Of a DNA stretch of 31,957 bases, positions 7,533 through 15,832 are shown piece by piece (position 1 is the first letter of the stretch; the number at the start of each line of letters is the position of its first letter). Made by a program: the position numbers and the translations under genes. The DNA comes from JBLINH01 sp047639165. Its GTDB lineage: Bacteria; Patescibacteriota; Minisyncoccia; Phycocordibacterales; JAACPR01. Below the pieces are notes generated by a model that was not told the DNA's origin, did no database searches, and saw nothing but the letters and a program-made list of their open reading frames with translations. The stretch lies in contig JBLINH010000007.1 in NCBI GenBank assembly GCA_047639165.1, positions 1 to 31,957 of the forward strand. The letters are read 5' to 3'.

Positions 7533-9323
7533 ATGAAGTTTACGTCAAAAAATAAAAGACGTGGTTTTGGACTTGTTGAAACTATTATAGGAGTTGCTGT
7601 GTTTGCTCTTGTTTCAGTTAGTGTATTCCAGGGAATAGCCACCTTGTTGGACGGACTGAAAGTCGTGAGACTAAAACAAACCGCCACTAACTTAGCTAAC
7701 GAACAGTTTGAAATCATTCGAAACATGCCGTACGCAGATGTTGGTATTGTCGGTGGTATCCCTGATGGAAAAGTTCCAAGAGAAAAAACCATTACAAGAG
7801 ATAGTACTGATTTTTTGGTAACAACAACTATCAGAAACGTAGATGATCCATTCGATGGTTTGATTGGTGAAGTACCTAATGATCTATCTCCCGAAGATAA
7901 CAAACTAGTAGAAGTTGAGATAGGGTGTGTAAACACTTGTGACATAGACAATGTTATCTTCACAACAAAAGTTGCTCCCAAAAGTCTTGAATTGGTGGGT
8001 AATAATGGTGCTTTGTTTGTTCAGGTACTAAATTCAAGCGGACAACCTTTGGTTGATGCTGATGTTCACATCGAAAATACAAATGAAAGTCCTAATTTGG
8101 TAATAGATGAAACAACTGATAGTAACGGAATGTTACAAATTGTTGGAGCTCCTCCAGGAGTAGAGGCATACGAAATTTCAGTAACAAAAAGTGGCTACTC
8201 ATCTGAACAAACATATACAAATGGAGCACCATCAAACCCTAATCCAGACAAACCACATGCGACTGTTGCTACAGGAGCAGTTACTCAGATAAGTTTCACT
8301 ATCGATGAGTTAAGTGATTTAACTATCAGAACTAAAAGAAGCAATTGTAGCGCTGTTGGTAGTATTGATTTCAATATGTACGGAAGTAAAACTATAGGGG
8401 AGGACATTTTAAAGTATGATCAGAACCACACAACAAGTGTATCTGGATTACTTTCCTTGAGTAACGTTGAATGGGATGTATATGATATTGATATTACTGA
8501 TGTAAGTTACAATCTTGAAGGATCAAATCCAATGATACCTCTAGCTCTTAATCCAGGAAGTGATCAAACACTGGATATCATCGTATCTCCTGTAGTTTCA
8601 AACGCTGTACTTGTAAGAGTAACTGATGGTTCAACTGGGTTACCACTCTCAGGAGTTACAGTAACACTTGATGGTGAAACTCTAATTACAAATCAAGGAT
8701 TCATGACCCAAACAGATTGGTCAGGAGGTTCAGGACAAACAGAGTATGTAGACGAAACAAAATATCTTTTACAGGATGGAAATATTGAACACATCTTAAC
8801 GCCAGGACAAATTGAGTTGGCACAATTTGCTGGGGATTATATTTCAAGTGGAAACTTAACATCATCAACTTTTGACACAGGCACTACAACAAACTTCCAT
8901 ACACTAGAATGGATGCCAGGGAGCCAACCCGTTGAAGTTGGTACAGATAGTGTTAGATTCCAAGTTGCAACAAGTGATGACAATACAGCAACTACAACAT
9001 GGAGCTTTGTTGGGCCTAATGGAGGTATAGGTACATACTTCACAACTCCAGGAGAGTCATTTCATTCAAGTCATAACGGTGATAGGTATTTGAGATATAA
9101 AACGTATCTACAGACTGTAGACATAGCTTCAACACCGACTGTTTCTGATGTGTCATTTACAATTTCATCGGAGTGTACACCTGCAGGACAGGTCCTATTC
9201 AATGGTATGTCTTCAGGAGAGACTGTTATTGAAGTTAGCGCATCTGGGTACCAGACTTTCACCAATGAGACTTTTGATATCACAGACCCTTGGCAATCAA
9301 TTGATGTAGTATTAACACCATGA
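7533..9323 (+). CDS. Very large type IV pseudopilin with Ig-like/carboxypeptidase-regulatory-like domains
   Basis: The N-terminus has a class III signal: basic leader, Gly11, then FGLVE with Glu at mature position +5 and a hydrophobic helix to about residue 35. It should be processed by prepilin peptidase and assembled with the pilus. At 596 residues it is several times the size of an ordinary minor pilin. After the coiled N-terminal helix come two CarboxypepD_reg-like beta domains (about 157-225 with GQPLVDADV and DSNGMLQI; about 355-385 with GLPLSGVTV). A beta-sandwich-like region follows (about 460-545), then a third regulatory-like strand set (about 550-590, ASGYQTF). It is the first of three pilin-like genes linked by ATGA overlaps. 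TAAAAT at 7517-7522 could be its -10. A tip or adhesin-type minor pilin is the likely role (inference). Confidence 0.85.
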   Translation: MKFTSKNKRRGFGLVETIIGVAVFALVSVSVFQGIATLLDGLKVVRLKQTATNLANEQFEIIRNMPYADVGIVGGIPDGKVPREKTITRDSTDFLVTTTIRNVDDPFDGLIGEVPNDLSPEDNKLVEVEIGCVNTCDIDNVIFTTKVAPKSLELVGNNGALFVQVLNSSGQPLVDADVHIENTNESPNLVIDETTDSNGMLQIVGAPPGVEAYEISVTKSGYSSEQTYTNGAPSNPNPDKPHATVATGAVTQISFTIDELSDLTIRTKRSNCSAVGSIDFNMYGSKTIGEDILKYDQNHTTSVSGLLSLSNVEWDVYDIDITDVSYNLEGSNPMIPLALNPGSDQTLDIIVSPVVSNAVLVRVTDGSTGLPLSGVTVTLDGETLITNQGFMTQTDWSGGSGQTEYVDETKYLLQDGNIEHILTPGQIELAQFAGDYISSGNLTSSTFDTGTTTNFHTLEWMPGSQPVEVGTDSVRFQVATSDDNTATTTWSFVGPNGGIGTYFTTPGESFHSSHNGDRYLRYKTYLQTVDIASTPTVSDVSFTISSECTPAGQVLFNGMSSGETVIEVSASGYQTFTNETFDITDPWQSIDVVLTP

Positions 9324-9928
9324 TGATGCAAAAAAATAAAGGAATAACACTTATAGAGCTGGTTATATCAATATCAATCTTTACCCTAATATTGGGTGCA
9401 TATGGAGCATTTCAAAATGATATATTTTCATTCAACAGTATTATATACAGTGGTTTGAAGAGTCAAAATGAAGCAAAGAGAATAATCAAACCTTTGGCTA
9501 ATGAAGTAAGGAGTGCCTCTATTTCAAACCTAGGTTCATACCCACTTGAAACTGTAGCCACTACAACTTTTGTTTTCTATAGTGATATCGATAATGATTC
9601 TCTTAAAGAAAGAGTTAAATACTTTTTAGATGGAGAACATTTCAAAAAGGGAGTCACTAAACCAACAGGTTCACCTCTAGAATATGATTTAGATAATGAA
9701 GATATAGTTAACGTTGTAGAAAATGTTGTAGATGGTGTAATTTTTGAATACTACGATGAGACATATAATGGAACAGCAACAAGTACACCTCTGACACAAC
9801 CAGTTACTCCTTTCGAGGTTAGATTGGTAAGAATTAAGTTAGTGATTGACGAAGATCCTCTGAACCCACCAGCAGCTGTAACTGTTGAAACTCAAGTTTC
9901 GTTTCGTAATCTAAAAGACAACTTATGA
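9320..9928 (+). CDS. Type IV pseudopilin, PilW/GspJ-like
   Basis: The N-terminus is a prepilin signal: MMMQKNKG followed by ITLIE (Glu at +5 of the mature protein) and a hydrophobic helix to about residue 28. The body resembles PilW/GspJ-type minor pseudopilins: a NEAKRIIKPLANEVR helix followed by beta-rich sequence. Its 202 residues are normal for that class. Its first ATG overlaps the TGA of the preceding pilin gene as ATGA, which indicates translational coupling. Two further in-frame ATGs follow at once, so the exact start is ambiguous by up to two codons. The assignment as a minor pilin is firm, while the exact subtype is inferred. Confidence 0.85.
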   Translation: MMMQKNKGITLIELVISISIFTLILGAYGAFQNDIFSFNSIIYSGLKSQNEAKRIIKPLANEVRSASISNLGSYPLETVATTTFVFYSDIDNDSLKERVKYFLDGEHFKKGVTKPTGSPLEYDLDNEDIVNVVENVVDGVIFEYYDETYNGTATSTPLTQPVTPFEVRLVRIKLVIDEDPLNPPAAVTVETQVSFRNLKDNL

Positions 9929-11370
9929 TCAGAAGAATCTATCAAAAAAATAGCGGTCTAGTTCTTGTTAACTCAATTGTTTTTGCAAGTATCGCTATTA
10001 TTATGATAACAGGGATAGTTGCATGGCTAGGATCTACAATTGAAACAGCAAGAAGAGTGGCTGTTAGCGAACAAGCTTTTCAAATTGCAGAAGCTGGAGT
10101 TGATTACTACAGATGGCACTTAGCTCATGATGCAGATGACTATCAAGACGGTACCGGAGTAACTGGTCCATACGTTCATGAATTTACAGACTCAGATGGT
10201 GTAAGGATAGGGGAGTTTAGCCTGGATATAACACCGCCACCAATTGGATCTACTCTTGTAGTGATTGAATCAACCGGGGTTGTTGATGAGTGGCCTCAAT
10301 ACAGTAGAACAATTCAAACTCAACTTGCTATACCATCGTTCGCTAAGTATGCATTCGTTGCAGATTCTGATATGCGTTTTGGGGAAGGGACGGAAGTGTT
10401 TGGTCCGATCCATACAAATGGTGGTATAAGATTTGATGGTTTGGCCCATAATCTAGTCTCTAGTTCAAGGAGCGATTATGATGACCCTGATCATAGTGGA
10501 GACAATGAATTTGGTGTTCATACACACGATAGTCCAACTGATCCACTACCACCCAGTACAGTTCCTGATAGGTTTGATATTTTCGAAGCAGGTAGACAGT
10601 TCCCTGTTCCTGCAGTTGATTTTGATGGACTACTTCTTGATTTAGCTAATATAAAGACAGATGCAGAGGCAGACGGACACTCTTTCGCAGCTTCCGGTTC
10701 TCTAGGATACAGAATAGTTTTGAAAACTGATGATACTTTTGATCTATACAGAGTTACTTCTTTGGTAAACCCAGATTGGAGTTGTACAAACCCTGGTCAA
10801 AGTGGTTGGGGATCGTGGAGTATACAAAACGATACTCTAATCGCTAATTATGATAATCCAAACAACGGACTTATCTTCCTGGAAGATCATGTTTGGGTGG
10901 AAGGACAGATAGACTCTGCAAGAATAACTATTGCAGCAGGAAGATTTCCTGATGTTCCATCAACAAGAAGAAGTATTACTATAAATACTAATCTTTTGTA
11001 TACAAACTACGATGGGCAGGATACTATATCGCTAATTGCGCAAGATAATATAAATATAGGACTAGTCAGTGATGATACTTTCAGAATAGACGCTGCTCTA
11101 ATCGCACAAAATGGAAGAGTTGGACGATACTACTACAGACCAAACTTCTGGTGGTATCCGGGGTGTACACCAAACCATTCAAGAAATACTGTAACCCTTT
11201 ATGGAATGATTGGTACAAAAAATAGATATGGTTTTGCATATACAGATGGAAATGGATATGACACACGGAATATAATCTACGATGCTAACCTTCTATATGC
11301 TCCACCACCAAACTTCCCACTTACATCTGAACAGTATGAAACCATTTCTTGGGAAGAGATAGAAAACTAA
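9925..11370 (+). CDS. PilX-like pilus assembly protein, large
   Basis: The 481-residue protein starts with a short basic leader (MIRRIYQKNSG), then LVLVNSIVFASIAIIMITG as a membrane helix, and the PilX-type motif EQAFQIAEAGVDYYRWHL (about 53-70). The position usually held by Glu+5 is Asn, as happens in some PilX/GspK-like proteins. The rest is a beta-rich extracellular region with WCP-type aromatic/Cys patches (DWSCTNPGQSGWGSW, WWYPGC). The ATG overlaps the preceding TGA as ATGA, so the three pilin-like genes form one coupled operon ended by the hairpin at 11376. The likely role is in priming or capping the pilus. It is longer than usual PilX proteins. Confidence 0.8.
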   Translation: MIRRIYQKNSGLVLVNSIVFASIAIIMITGIVAWLGSTIETARRVAVSEQAFQIAEAGVDYYRWHLAHDADDYQDGTGVTGPYVHEFTDSDGVRIGEFSLDITPPPIGSTLVVIESTGVVDEWPQYSRTIQTQLAIPSFAKYAFVADSDMRFGEGTEVFGPIHTNGGIRFDGLAHNLVSSSRSDYDDPDHSGDNEFGVHTHDSPTDPLPPSTVPDRFDIFEAGRQFPVPAVDFDGLLLDLANIKTDAEADGHSFAASGSLGYRIVLKTDDTFDLYRVTSLVNPDWSCTNPGQSGWGSWSIQNDTLIANYDNPNNGLIFLEDHVWVEGQIDSARITIAAGRFPDVPSTRRSITINTNLLYTNYDGQDTISLIAQDNINIGLVSDDTFRIDAALIAQNGRVGRYYYRPNFWWYPGCTPNHSRNTVTLYGMIGTKNRYGFAYTDGNGYDTRNIIYDANLLYAPPPNFPLTSEQYETISWEEIEN

Positions 11371-11375
11371 ACAAA

Positions 11376-11400
11376 AAATACCAGCTTAACGCTGGTATTT
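11376..11400. terminator. Bidirectional terminator after the pilin operon
   Basis: Arms AAATACCAGC (11376-11385) and GCTGGTATTT (11391-11400) surround loop TTAAC. T-rich sequence follows on the plus strand, and a longer T run (complement of 11373-11378) follows on the minus strand. It can therefore also end the convergent small gene at 11425-11619. Confidence 0.85.
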
Positions 11401-11424
11401 TAAACTATGAACCTAAAACTAAAT

Positions 11425-11619
11425 TTAAGCTACTTCGAATGCTACTAGTCCCATGTAACCTGTAGTAATAAATGCTAACCAGCTTACCCAAGAACCAAGT
11501 ACCTCACCATTTATGGCAATTGTAGAACCTGTTACAACTATTGTTAGGTGAGTAACTGCTACTAGAAGGAAAATTATTCCAGCGGCAGTCCTAAAATTAC
11601 TTTTTTGTTTTTTCGACAT
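11425..11619 (-). CDS. Small two-helix membrane protein, 64 residues
   Basis: The basic N-terminus MSKKQKSNFR is followed by two hydrophobic segments (about 12-30 and 42-60) and a short acidic end. The predicted product is a small two-pass membrane protein. It lies alone on the minus strand between the pilin operon and tpiA, and it shares the terminator at 11376. I see no Shine-Dalgarno sequence and no clear TATAAT at leaderless distance, so its expression signals are unclear. No function can be assigned. The topology-like residue pattern and the terminator support a real gene. Confidence 0.65.
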   Translation of the reverse strand: MSKKQKSNFRTAAGIIFLLVAVTHLTIVVTGSTIAINGEVLGSWVSWLAFITTGYMGLVAFEVA

Positions 11620-11718
11620 TTTAATTTTTGCAAAAATTATTTTTAAACTTCTTGTATCATTATTATCCCATCTTTTTTAAATATACCTAAGAAAGTTTTC
11701 CATATATTGTTAATAAGG

Positions 11719-11724
11719 TAGAAT
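11719..11724 (+). promoter_or_regulatory. -10 box for leaderless tpiA-pgk transcript
   Basis: TAGAAT is followed by exactly six bases and then the tpiA ATG at 11731. No Shine-Dalgarno sequence is present. The spacing is the same as at 6585, 16407, 19999, 24564 and 25326. Confidence 0.55.
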
Positions 11725-11730
11725 TGGTAC

Positions 11731-12492
11731 ATGAGTAAAAAACTGATAATCGGAAATTGGAAAATGAACCCTTCAAATGAAAAGGAGGCAATTAATATAT
11801 TTAAGACTTTTAAGGAGCAGAAATACAATTCAACAAACACAACAATCGTTTTCTGTCCTCCATTTGTTTTCCTTAAAACCCTAAAAGAAATGTATATGGG
11901 GAGTAAGATATTCTTCGGAGCACAGGATATCTTTTGGAAGAAAGAAGGGTCATTCACAGGAGAGATATCCGCAGACATGATTAAGGGATTAGGTGGAAGG
12001 TTTGTAATTACAGGACATTCAGAAAGAAGAGCTCTTGGTGAGAACAATGAAATGGTTGCACAAAAAACAAAACAAGCTTTGAAAGAAGGATTCCATACAG
12101 TTCTTTGTGTAGGGGAGCCGGATAGAGATGATCATGGAAACTATCTACACTTCATAAAGGAACAGATAGAAGATTCTTTAAGATCTACATCAAGAACATT
12201 AGTAAAGAATCTAATAGTTGCATATGAGCCAATATGGGCCATAGGTAAGGGTAAAAAAGCCATGACACCAGATGACTTACATAGAATGGCTCTGTATGTA
12301 AAAAAGACTTTGATAGCTATGTACGGAAAGAAAATTGGGTCAGCTGTACCAATAATATATGGAGGTTCTGTGGATAGTGATAATGCTCGGGACATCGTAT
12401 ACGAAGGTTTGGTAGACGGTCTTTTGGTTGGTAGGGCCAGCTTAAATGCGTACGAGTTTAGTAAAATAATAGATAATGTGAGTAAAGGCTAA
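11731..12492 (+). CDS. tpiA: Triose-phosphate isomerase
   Basis: The enzyme interconverts dihydroxyacetone phosphate and glyceraldehyde-3-phosphate in the cytoplasm (glycolysis). The 253 residues carry all hallmarks: GNWKMN with Asn9 and Lys11, the catalytic His96 in ITGHSERR, the catalytic Glu166 in AYEPIWAIGKG including loop 6, and the phosphate-binding IYGGSV and GLLVGRASL near the C-terminus. Its TAA overlaps the pgk ATG by one base (TAATG), so the two glycolytic genes are coupled. The start is supported by the -10 box six bases upstream. An insertion-free, standard-length TIM barrel. Confidence 0.97.
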   Translation: MSKKLIIGNWKMNPSNEKEAINIFKTFKEQKYNSTNTTIVFCPPFVFLKTLKEMYMGSKIFFGAQDIFWKKEGSFTGEISADMIKGLGGRFVITGHSERRALGENNEMVAQKTKQALKEGFHTVLCVGEPDRDDHGNYLHFIKEQIEDSLRSTSRTLVKNLIVAYEPIWAIGKGKKAMTPDDLHRMALYVKKTLIAMYGKKIGSAVPIIYGGSVDSDNARDIVYEGLVDGLLVGRASLNAYEFSKIIDNVSKG

Positions 12493-13625
12493 TGTTCCAC
12501 TATAAAGTAATTACAGATTTACAAAATATATCATCTAAAAGAGTTTTACTACGTCTTGACCTTAATGTTCCTATCCGAGAAAAAGTGGAAGATCATCTCA
12601 GACTAACAAAGGCACTTGAGATGATTAATTATCTTAGAATACAAGGAGCTAAGATCATTGTTATAAGTCACATAGGAAGAGATAAGGATGAGACACTAAA
12701 ACCTCTGGTTTCTTTCTTTGAGAAATACTTTCCAGTTAAGTTCGCACCTAATATATTTAGTGAACAAGTAAAAATAGATGTTGAGAGTCTTCAAAATGGT
12801 GATGTTCTAATTCTTGAGAACTTGAGAGGGTTGGAGGGAGAAAAAAATAATGATGATGGACTAGCAAGATATCTAGCGTCACTTGCTGATATATATGTAA
12901 ACGAGGCATTTTCAGTATCACACAGAAAGCACGCTTCAATTGTGGGAGTACCTAAATATATTGAAAGCTATGCGGGGATACAATTTGATAAGGAAGTAAA
13001 AAATCTTTCAAGGGTTTTCCATCCAGACAGACCATTTGTAGTAGCAATTGGTGGCGCAAAGTTTGAAACTAAAATACCACTGGTTAAGAAGTTTTTTTAT
13101 CATGCAGATAAGCTTTTGGTGATTGGCGCATTAGCTAACGATATATATAGGTATAGAGGATATAAAACAGACTCTTCTATGGTCTCAGAAGTACCACTAG
13201 ATGATATTGGAGATATATCGGAAAGCGATAAAGTAATTGTCCCAGAAAATGTTTTGGTATTGAAAGGTAGGATAACTAAAAACAAAAAAGCATCAGATGT
13301 TTCATCAGATGAAAAAATTGTTGATGCTGGTAGAGGAACAACGAAAGCAATGAAGAAAATAATCAATGAAGCAAAAATGATTATTTGGAACGGTCCGTTC
13401 GGAATGTATGAACAAGGGTTTACTTCTCAAACAAAAAAGTTTGCAAATCTTTTGGCTAAAAGCGGTGCTGTCACTATGGTAGGTGGGGGAGATACTCTAG
13501 CTTCTTTAAAGGAAGAGAAAATCGAAGACAAGTTCACGTTTGTTTCAACTGCAGGTGGAGCTATGCTTGAGTTTATGGAGAAAGAGACTTTGGTTGGGAT
13601 TACAGCTTTACAGGAGGCCTCGTAA
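12492..13625 (+). CDS. pgk: Phosphoglycerate kinase (divergent)
   Basis: The enzyme transfers phosphate from 1,3-bisphosphoglycerate to ADP, the first ATP-yielding glycolytic step. Family motifs are present in variant form: RLDLNVPI for the substrate loop, SHIGRDKDE, ENLRGLEGE (usually ENVRF), VNEAFSVSHRKHAS (usually VNDAFGTAHR), GGAKFETKI (usually GGAKVSDK), NGPFGMYE, GGGDTLAS and STAGGAMLEF. The 377-residue length is somewhat shorter than typical. Key Arg, Lys and Gly positions remain, so it is probably active. The start overlaps the tpiA stop. The 142 bases after it, up to the convergent MATE gene, hold only a weak AT-only hairpin (13706-13725). Confidence 0.95.
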   Translation: MFHYKVITDLQNISSKRVLLRLDLNVPIREKVEDHLRLTKALEMINYLRIQGAKIIVISHIGRDKDETLKPLVSFFEKYFPVKFAPNIFSEQVKIDVESLQNGDVLILENLRGLEGEKNNDDGLARYLASLADIYVNEAFSVSHRKHASIVGVPKYIESYAGIQFDKEVKNLSRVFHPDRPFVVAIGGAKFETKIPLVKKFFYHADKLLVIGALANDIYRYRGYKTDSSMVSEVPLDDIGDISESDKVIVPENVLVLKGRITKNKKASDVSSDEKIVDAGRGTTKAMKKIINEAKMIIWNGPFGMYEQGFTSQTKKFANLLAKSGAVTMVGGGDTLASLKEEKIEDKFTFVSTAGGAMLEFMEKETLVGITALQEAS

Positions 13626-13767
13626 AATGTTTGCATATTTAATATAGTTTACTATACAAATAATGTCCCTAAGATATATGATCAAAATAGGGCTAAAAAA
13701 GATATATAATAAGCCGTTTTATTATCTTACAAAAAGAGTAAAACTTGAATGTATCTGACATTTTTAC

Positions 13768-15114
13768 TTAAATCTGTTTTTTCTTATAAATAAGTAAATA
13801 TAATATTACAAGATAAGCAATTGATGAAACCGCCACAATACTAACAATTGACCACCATAGGGCCATGATAGAAAGTTCCCACACTATGGCAACCAAACTG
13901 AAAACGATTACTGGTAATAATATTTGTCGTACGATACCAATCCAAAGAGGAATAAGTGGTTTTTTGTATCCACGAAAGACTGCGTCACAAAGAAACAAAA
14001 CAACATAACTATAAAATGCCCAAGCTGCTATTTTAAGATATGAAGCACCAATTTCAATAACAGTTAAGTTGTTTGTGAAAATATCCATTAGTTGGTGTGC
14101 AAGAAAAAAGACAAGCAAGACTCCGATTGTCATCAATCCGATTGCGCGAGTAAAAGTGTATTTAATTGTTTCTTTAATTCTGTCGATCTGATTAGCTCCT
14201 TTGTTTTGGGCAATTATTGAAAGGGTAGCGATATTGATTCCAATCATTGGAAGAAGAGCAATTTGTTCTATACGAGTTGCGATTCCATATGCGGCAAATG
14301 ATTCACTTCCAAAACGTCCAATAAAATATGTGATAACAAAAATTCCAATTGCAACAGTCATCATTGAAAAACTCGCTGGGAAGCCTTGAGCTGAAATATC
14401 AACAACATGTTTTTTCTGTAGTTTGTAGTCAGAAAATTTATGTGAATATGCAAGTTTTGTTTTCTGAACTCCGTATGTAATGTATATAGCAGTACCAAGT
14501 TGAACTATAACCGTTGCAAGAGCGACTCCTGCTACACCAAGTGCAGGGAATCCAAGTAGTCCAAACATAAAAATAGGTGAGAGAATAATGTTTACAAAGA
14601 ATCCCACAATCAATGTGTGGCTGTATGTTTTTGTATCACCAAGTGCATTCAGTATTCCGTTTCCTATTGCACTAATGGACATCAAAATGACAGATGGTAA
14701 AAGAACATACATGTAATCAGTGCTAATCGATAAATAGTCTCCATTCGCACCAAGAAACTCAAAAAGATTTTCTGTCACGAGGTAGCCAATAATCATAGTA
14801 AAAATGCTAATAATTGTACCGAATGACATAGCTTGTGAAGATGTCATTTTTGCTGAAGCATCGTCATTATTTCCCAAATGATTTCCTATAATTGCAGTGA
14901 CACCTGATCCAATCCCCATCGTTATTGCAATAAAGACAAAAAATATTGGAAATGAGAGTGATAAGGCAGCTTGAGCATTAGTAGAAAGAAGTCCTGCAAA
15001 AAAAGTATCGACAACGTTGTACATTGTATTAAAGAAAAAACCAATTGTTGCTGGTATAGCTAGTTGTCGAACAAGTTTTGGTATAGGGTCTTTAAGAAGG
15101 TTGGGTGTTTGCAT
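13768..15114 (-). CDS. MATE-family multidrug/metabolite exporter
   Basis: This 448-residue inner-membrane antiporter exports drugs or cations using a Na+ or H+ gradient. It has the two-fold MATE architecture with about 12 hydrophobic helices. Signature segments are the N-terminal IPATIGFFFNTMYNVVDTFFAG, then a MGIGSGVTAIIGNHLG motif, and the second-half counterpart GINIATLSIIAQNKGA. N-terminal features (DPIPKLVRQLAIP) resemble NorM/DinF-type and MepA-like members. An extended -10 (TGATATAAT on the minus strand) lies 11 bases before the ATG, giving a very short leader. The gene stands alone, flanked downstream by pgk (convergent) and upstream by the decayed accessory patch. The substrate cannot be told from sequence. 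Confidence 0.92.
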   Translation of the reverse strand: MQTPNLLKDPIPKLVRQLAIPATIGFFFNTMYNVVDTFFAGLLSTNAQAALSLSFPIFFVFIAITMGIGSGVTAIIGNHLGNNDDASAKMTSSQAMSFGTIISIFTMIIGYLVTENLFEFLGANGDYLSISTDYMYVLLPSVILMSISAIGNGILNALGDTKTYSHTLIVGFFVNIILSPIFMFGLLGFPALGVAGVALATVIVQLGTAIYITYGVQKTKLAYSHKFSDYKLQKKHVVDISAQGFPASFSMMTVAIGIFVITYFIGRFGSESFAAYGIATRIEQIALLPMIGINIATLSIIAQNKGANQIDRIKETIKYTFTRAIGLMTIGVLLVFFLAHQLMDIFTNNLTVIEIGASYLKIAAWAFYSYVVLFLCDAVFRGYKKPLIPLWIGIVRQILLPVIVFSLVAIVWELSIMALWWSIVSIVAVSSIAYLVILYLLIYKKKQI

Positions 15115-15125
15115 AGAGATTTTGT

Positions 15126-15134
15126 ATTATATCA
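15126..15134 (-). promoter_or_regulatory. Extended -10 promoter of the MATE gene
   Basis: The minus strand reads TGATATAAT, ending 11 bases before the ATG at 15114. The leader would be about four nucleotides. The same nonamer recurs at recJ, HIT, 16261, 16407 and the response regulator. Confidence 0.6.
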
Positions 15135-15184
15135 GAATCTTGTAAAACTACTTCGCTAAAATAAGTCAGTACTCCCAAGATTTA

Positions 15185-15404
15185 TATTCTTCCGACTTAT
15201 TTTTAATATCTTCGAGAGAATTACTAAGGACAATTATGACAAAAAGCATCAAGAGTATGCAGACAAATTACAAATACTTGAAATAGAACTTTCTGAACCA
15301 ATGCAAAAAAGAGCATTTCTTAACTCCATACTTCAGAACCCTACTGTAAAGGCAAAAAAGCTAGAGTTTTCAATGGTTTCCCTATTCAATTCGATCTCAA
15401 ATAG
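15185..15404 (+). pseudogene. Remnant of a serine recombinase C-terminus with internal deletion
   Basis: One plus-strand frame reads as the C-terminal end of a large serine recombinase. It has a coiled-coil stretch (NIFERITKDNYDKK, then YADKLQILEIELSE) joined directly to the distal motif RAFLNSILQNPTVKAKKLEF and SMVSLFNSI. In intact family members these two parts are separated by a segment of roughly 40 residues (family knowledge), which is missing here. There is no catalytic N-terminal domain, no start and no promoter. The frame ends without a native stop at the hairpin at 15412. I read it as the footprint of an integrated element that has decayed. The 75-residue open frame starting at 15301 is only part of this remnant. 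Confidence 0.55.
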
Positions 15405-15411
15405 GGTGAAA

Positions 15412-15430
15412 CCACCGACTCTGTCGGTGG
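15412..15430. repeat. Tight hairpin at the recombinase/KAP fragment junction
   Basis: CCACCGAC and GTCGGTGG form an 8-bp GC-rich stem with a 3-nt loop in otherwise AT-rich DNA. It lies exactly between the last recombinase-like codons and the first KAP-like codons. No T tract follows, so it is not an obvious terminator. Confidence 0.6.
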
Positions 15431-15440
15431 AGGGTTCACG

Positions 15441-15719
15441 TGATTGGTATGCAAGACGTAGTGTTTGTGTCTTAATATCATCAAAATCAAACATTGCACC
15501 TTTTTCATCAGCTATTTCTCCTTCGTAATTCCACAGCGTAAGAATTAGTATTTTCAGTTGGTCTTCGTTTAATTTCTCTAAATGATCTAAAAGCTTTGTA
15601 AGTAAAAGTCTCAATCGTTTATCTGATTTAAATCTAACCAAACTCTTTGAGAAGTTTTCCTGTGTATCGATAGTTTCCAACACATCAGCAATTTCAGTTT
15701 CAGAGAGAAAAACCGGGTC
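15441..15719 (-). pseudogene. Truncated C-terminal fragment resembling KAP-family P-loop NTPase
   Basis: The minus-strand frame reads DPVFLSETEIADVLETID, then KLLDHLEKLNEDQLK, then EKGAMFDFDDIKTQTLRLAYQ. This resembles the C-terminal region of KAP-family P-loop NTPases, with its short-helix LLxxLxxL segment, LWNYEGE, and the F-D-F-D..RLIYQ-type end. No Walker A domain is present. The fragment is cut at its 5' end by the inverted repeat (15715-15767) and at its 3' end by the hairpin next to the recombinase remnant. An open frame from GTG 15683 to 15333 could be translated, but its last third is antisense to the recombinase remnant. I judge it a gene fragment. The family call is by eye and only moderately secure. 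Confidence 0.4.
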
Positions 15720-15767
15720 AGGAGCGGTTTCACTCCTATTTTTTCTATTTTAAACCGCTCCTGACCC
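15715..15767. repeat. Long inverted repeat, REP/MITE-like palindrome
   Basis: GGGTCAGGAGCGGTTT (15715-15730) is repeated as its exact complement at 15752-15767, with a 21-base T-rich spacer. The 16-bp perfect arms are GC-rich relative to the surroundings and start with GGGTC. It cuts the KAP-like fragment. Palindromes of this form, often beginning GGGTCAG, are known near REP-associated tyrosine transposases; no transposase gene is seen here. Confidence 0.65.
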
Positions 15768-15832
15768 CGTCTTGTCCAATATTTGCTCCGTGGACTGAGT
15801 TTGGGGTTGAAGTGAGGAAGTTGGTGTAAGGG

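Noticed and set aside
9320..9928. Possible UGA recoding as in some CPR lineages
   Set aside because: TGA codons end genes exactly at ATGA overlaps and are absent inside the recognised frames, so the standard bacterial code fits.
11643..12047. 134-residue minus-strand open frame
   Set aside because: It is antisense to tpiA, which has full family motifs.
13706..13725. Terminator between pgk and the MATE gene
   Set aside because: The hairpin is made only of A-T pairs and has no proper T tract; support is too weak.
15301..15528. 75-residue plus-strand open frame as an intact gene
   Set aside because: Only its first third resembles recombinase; the rest is antisense to the KAP-like fragment and crosses a hairpin.
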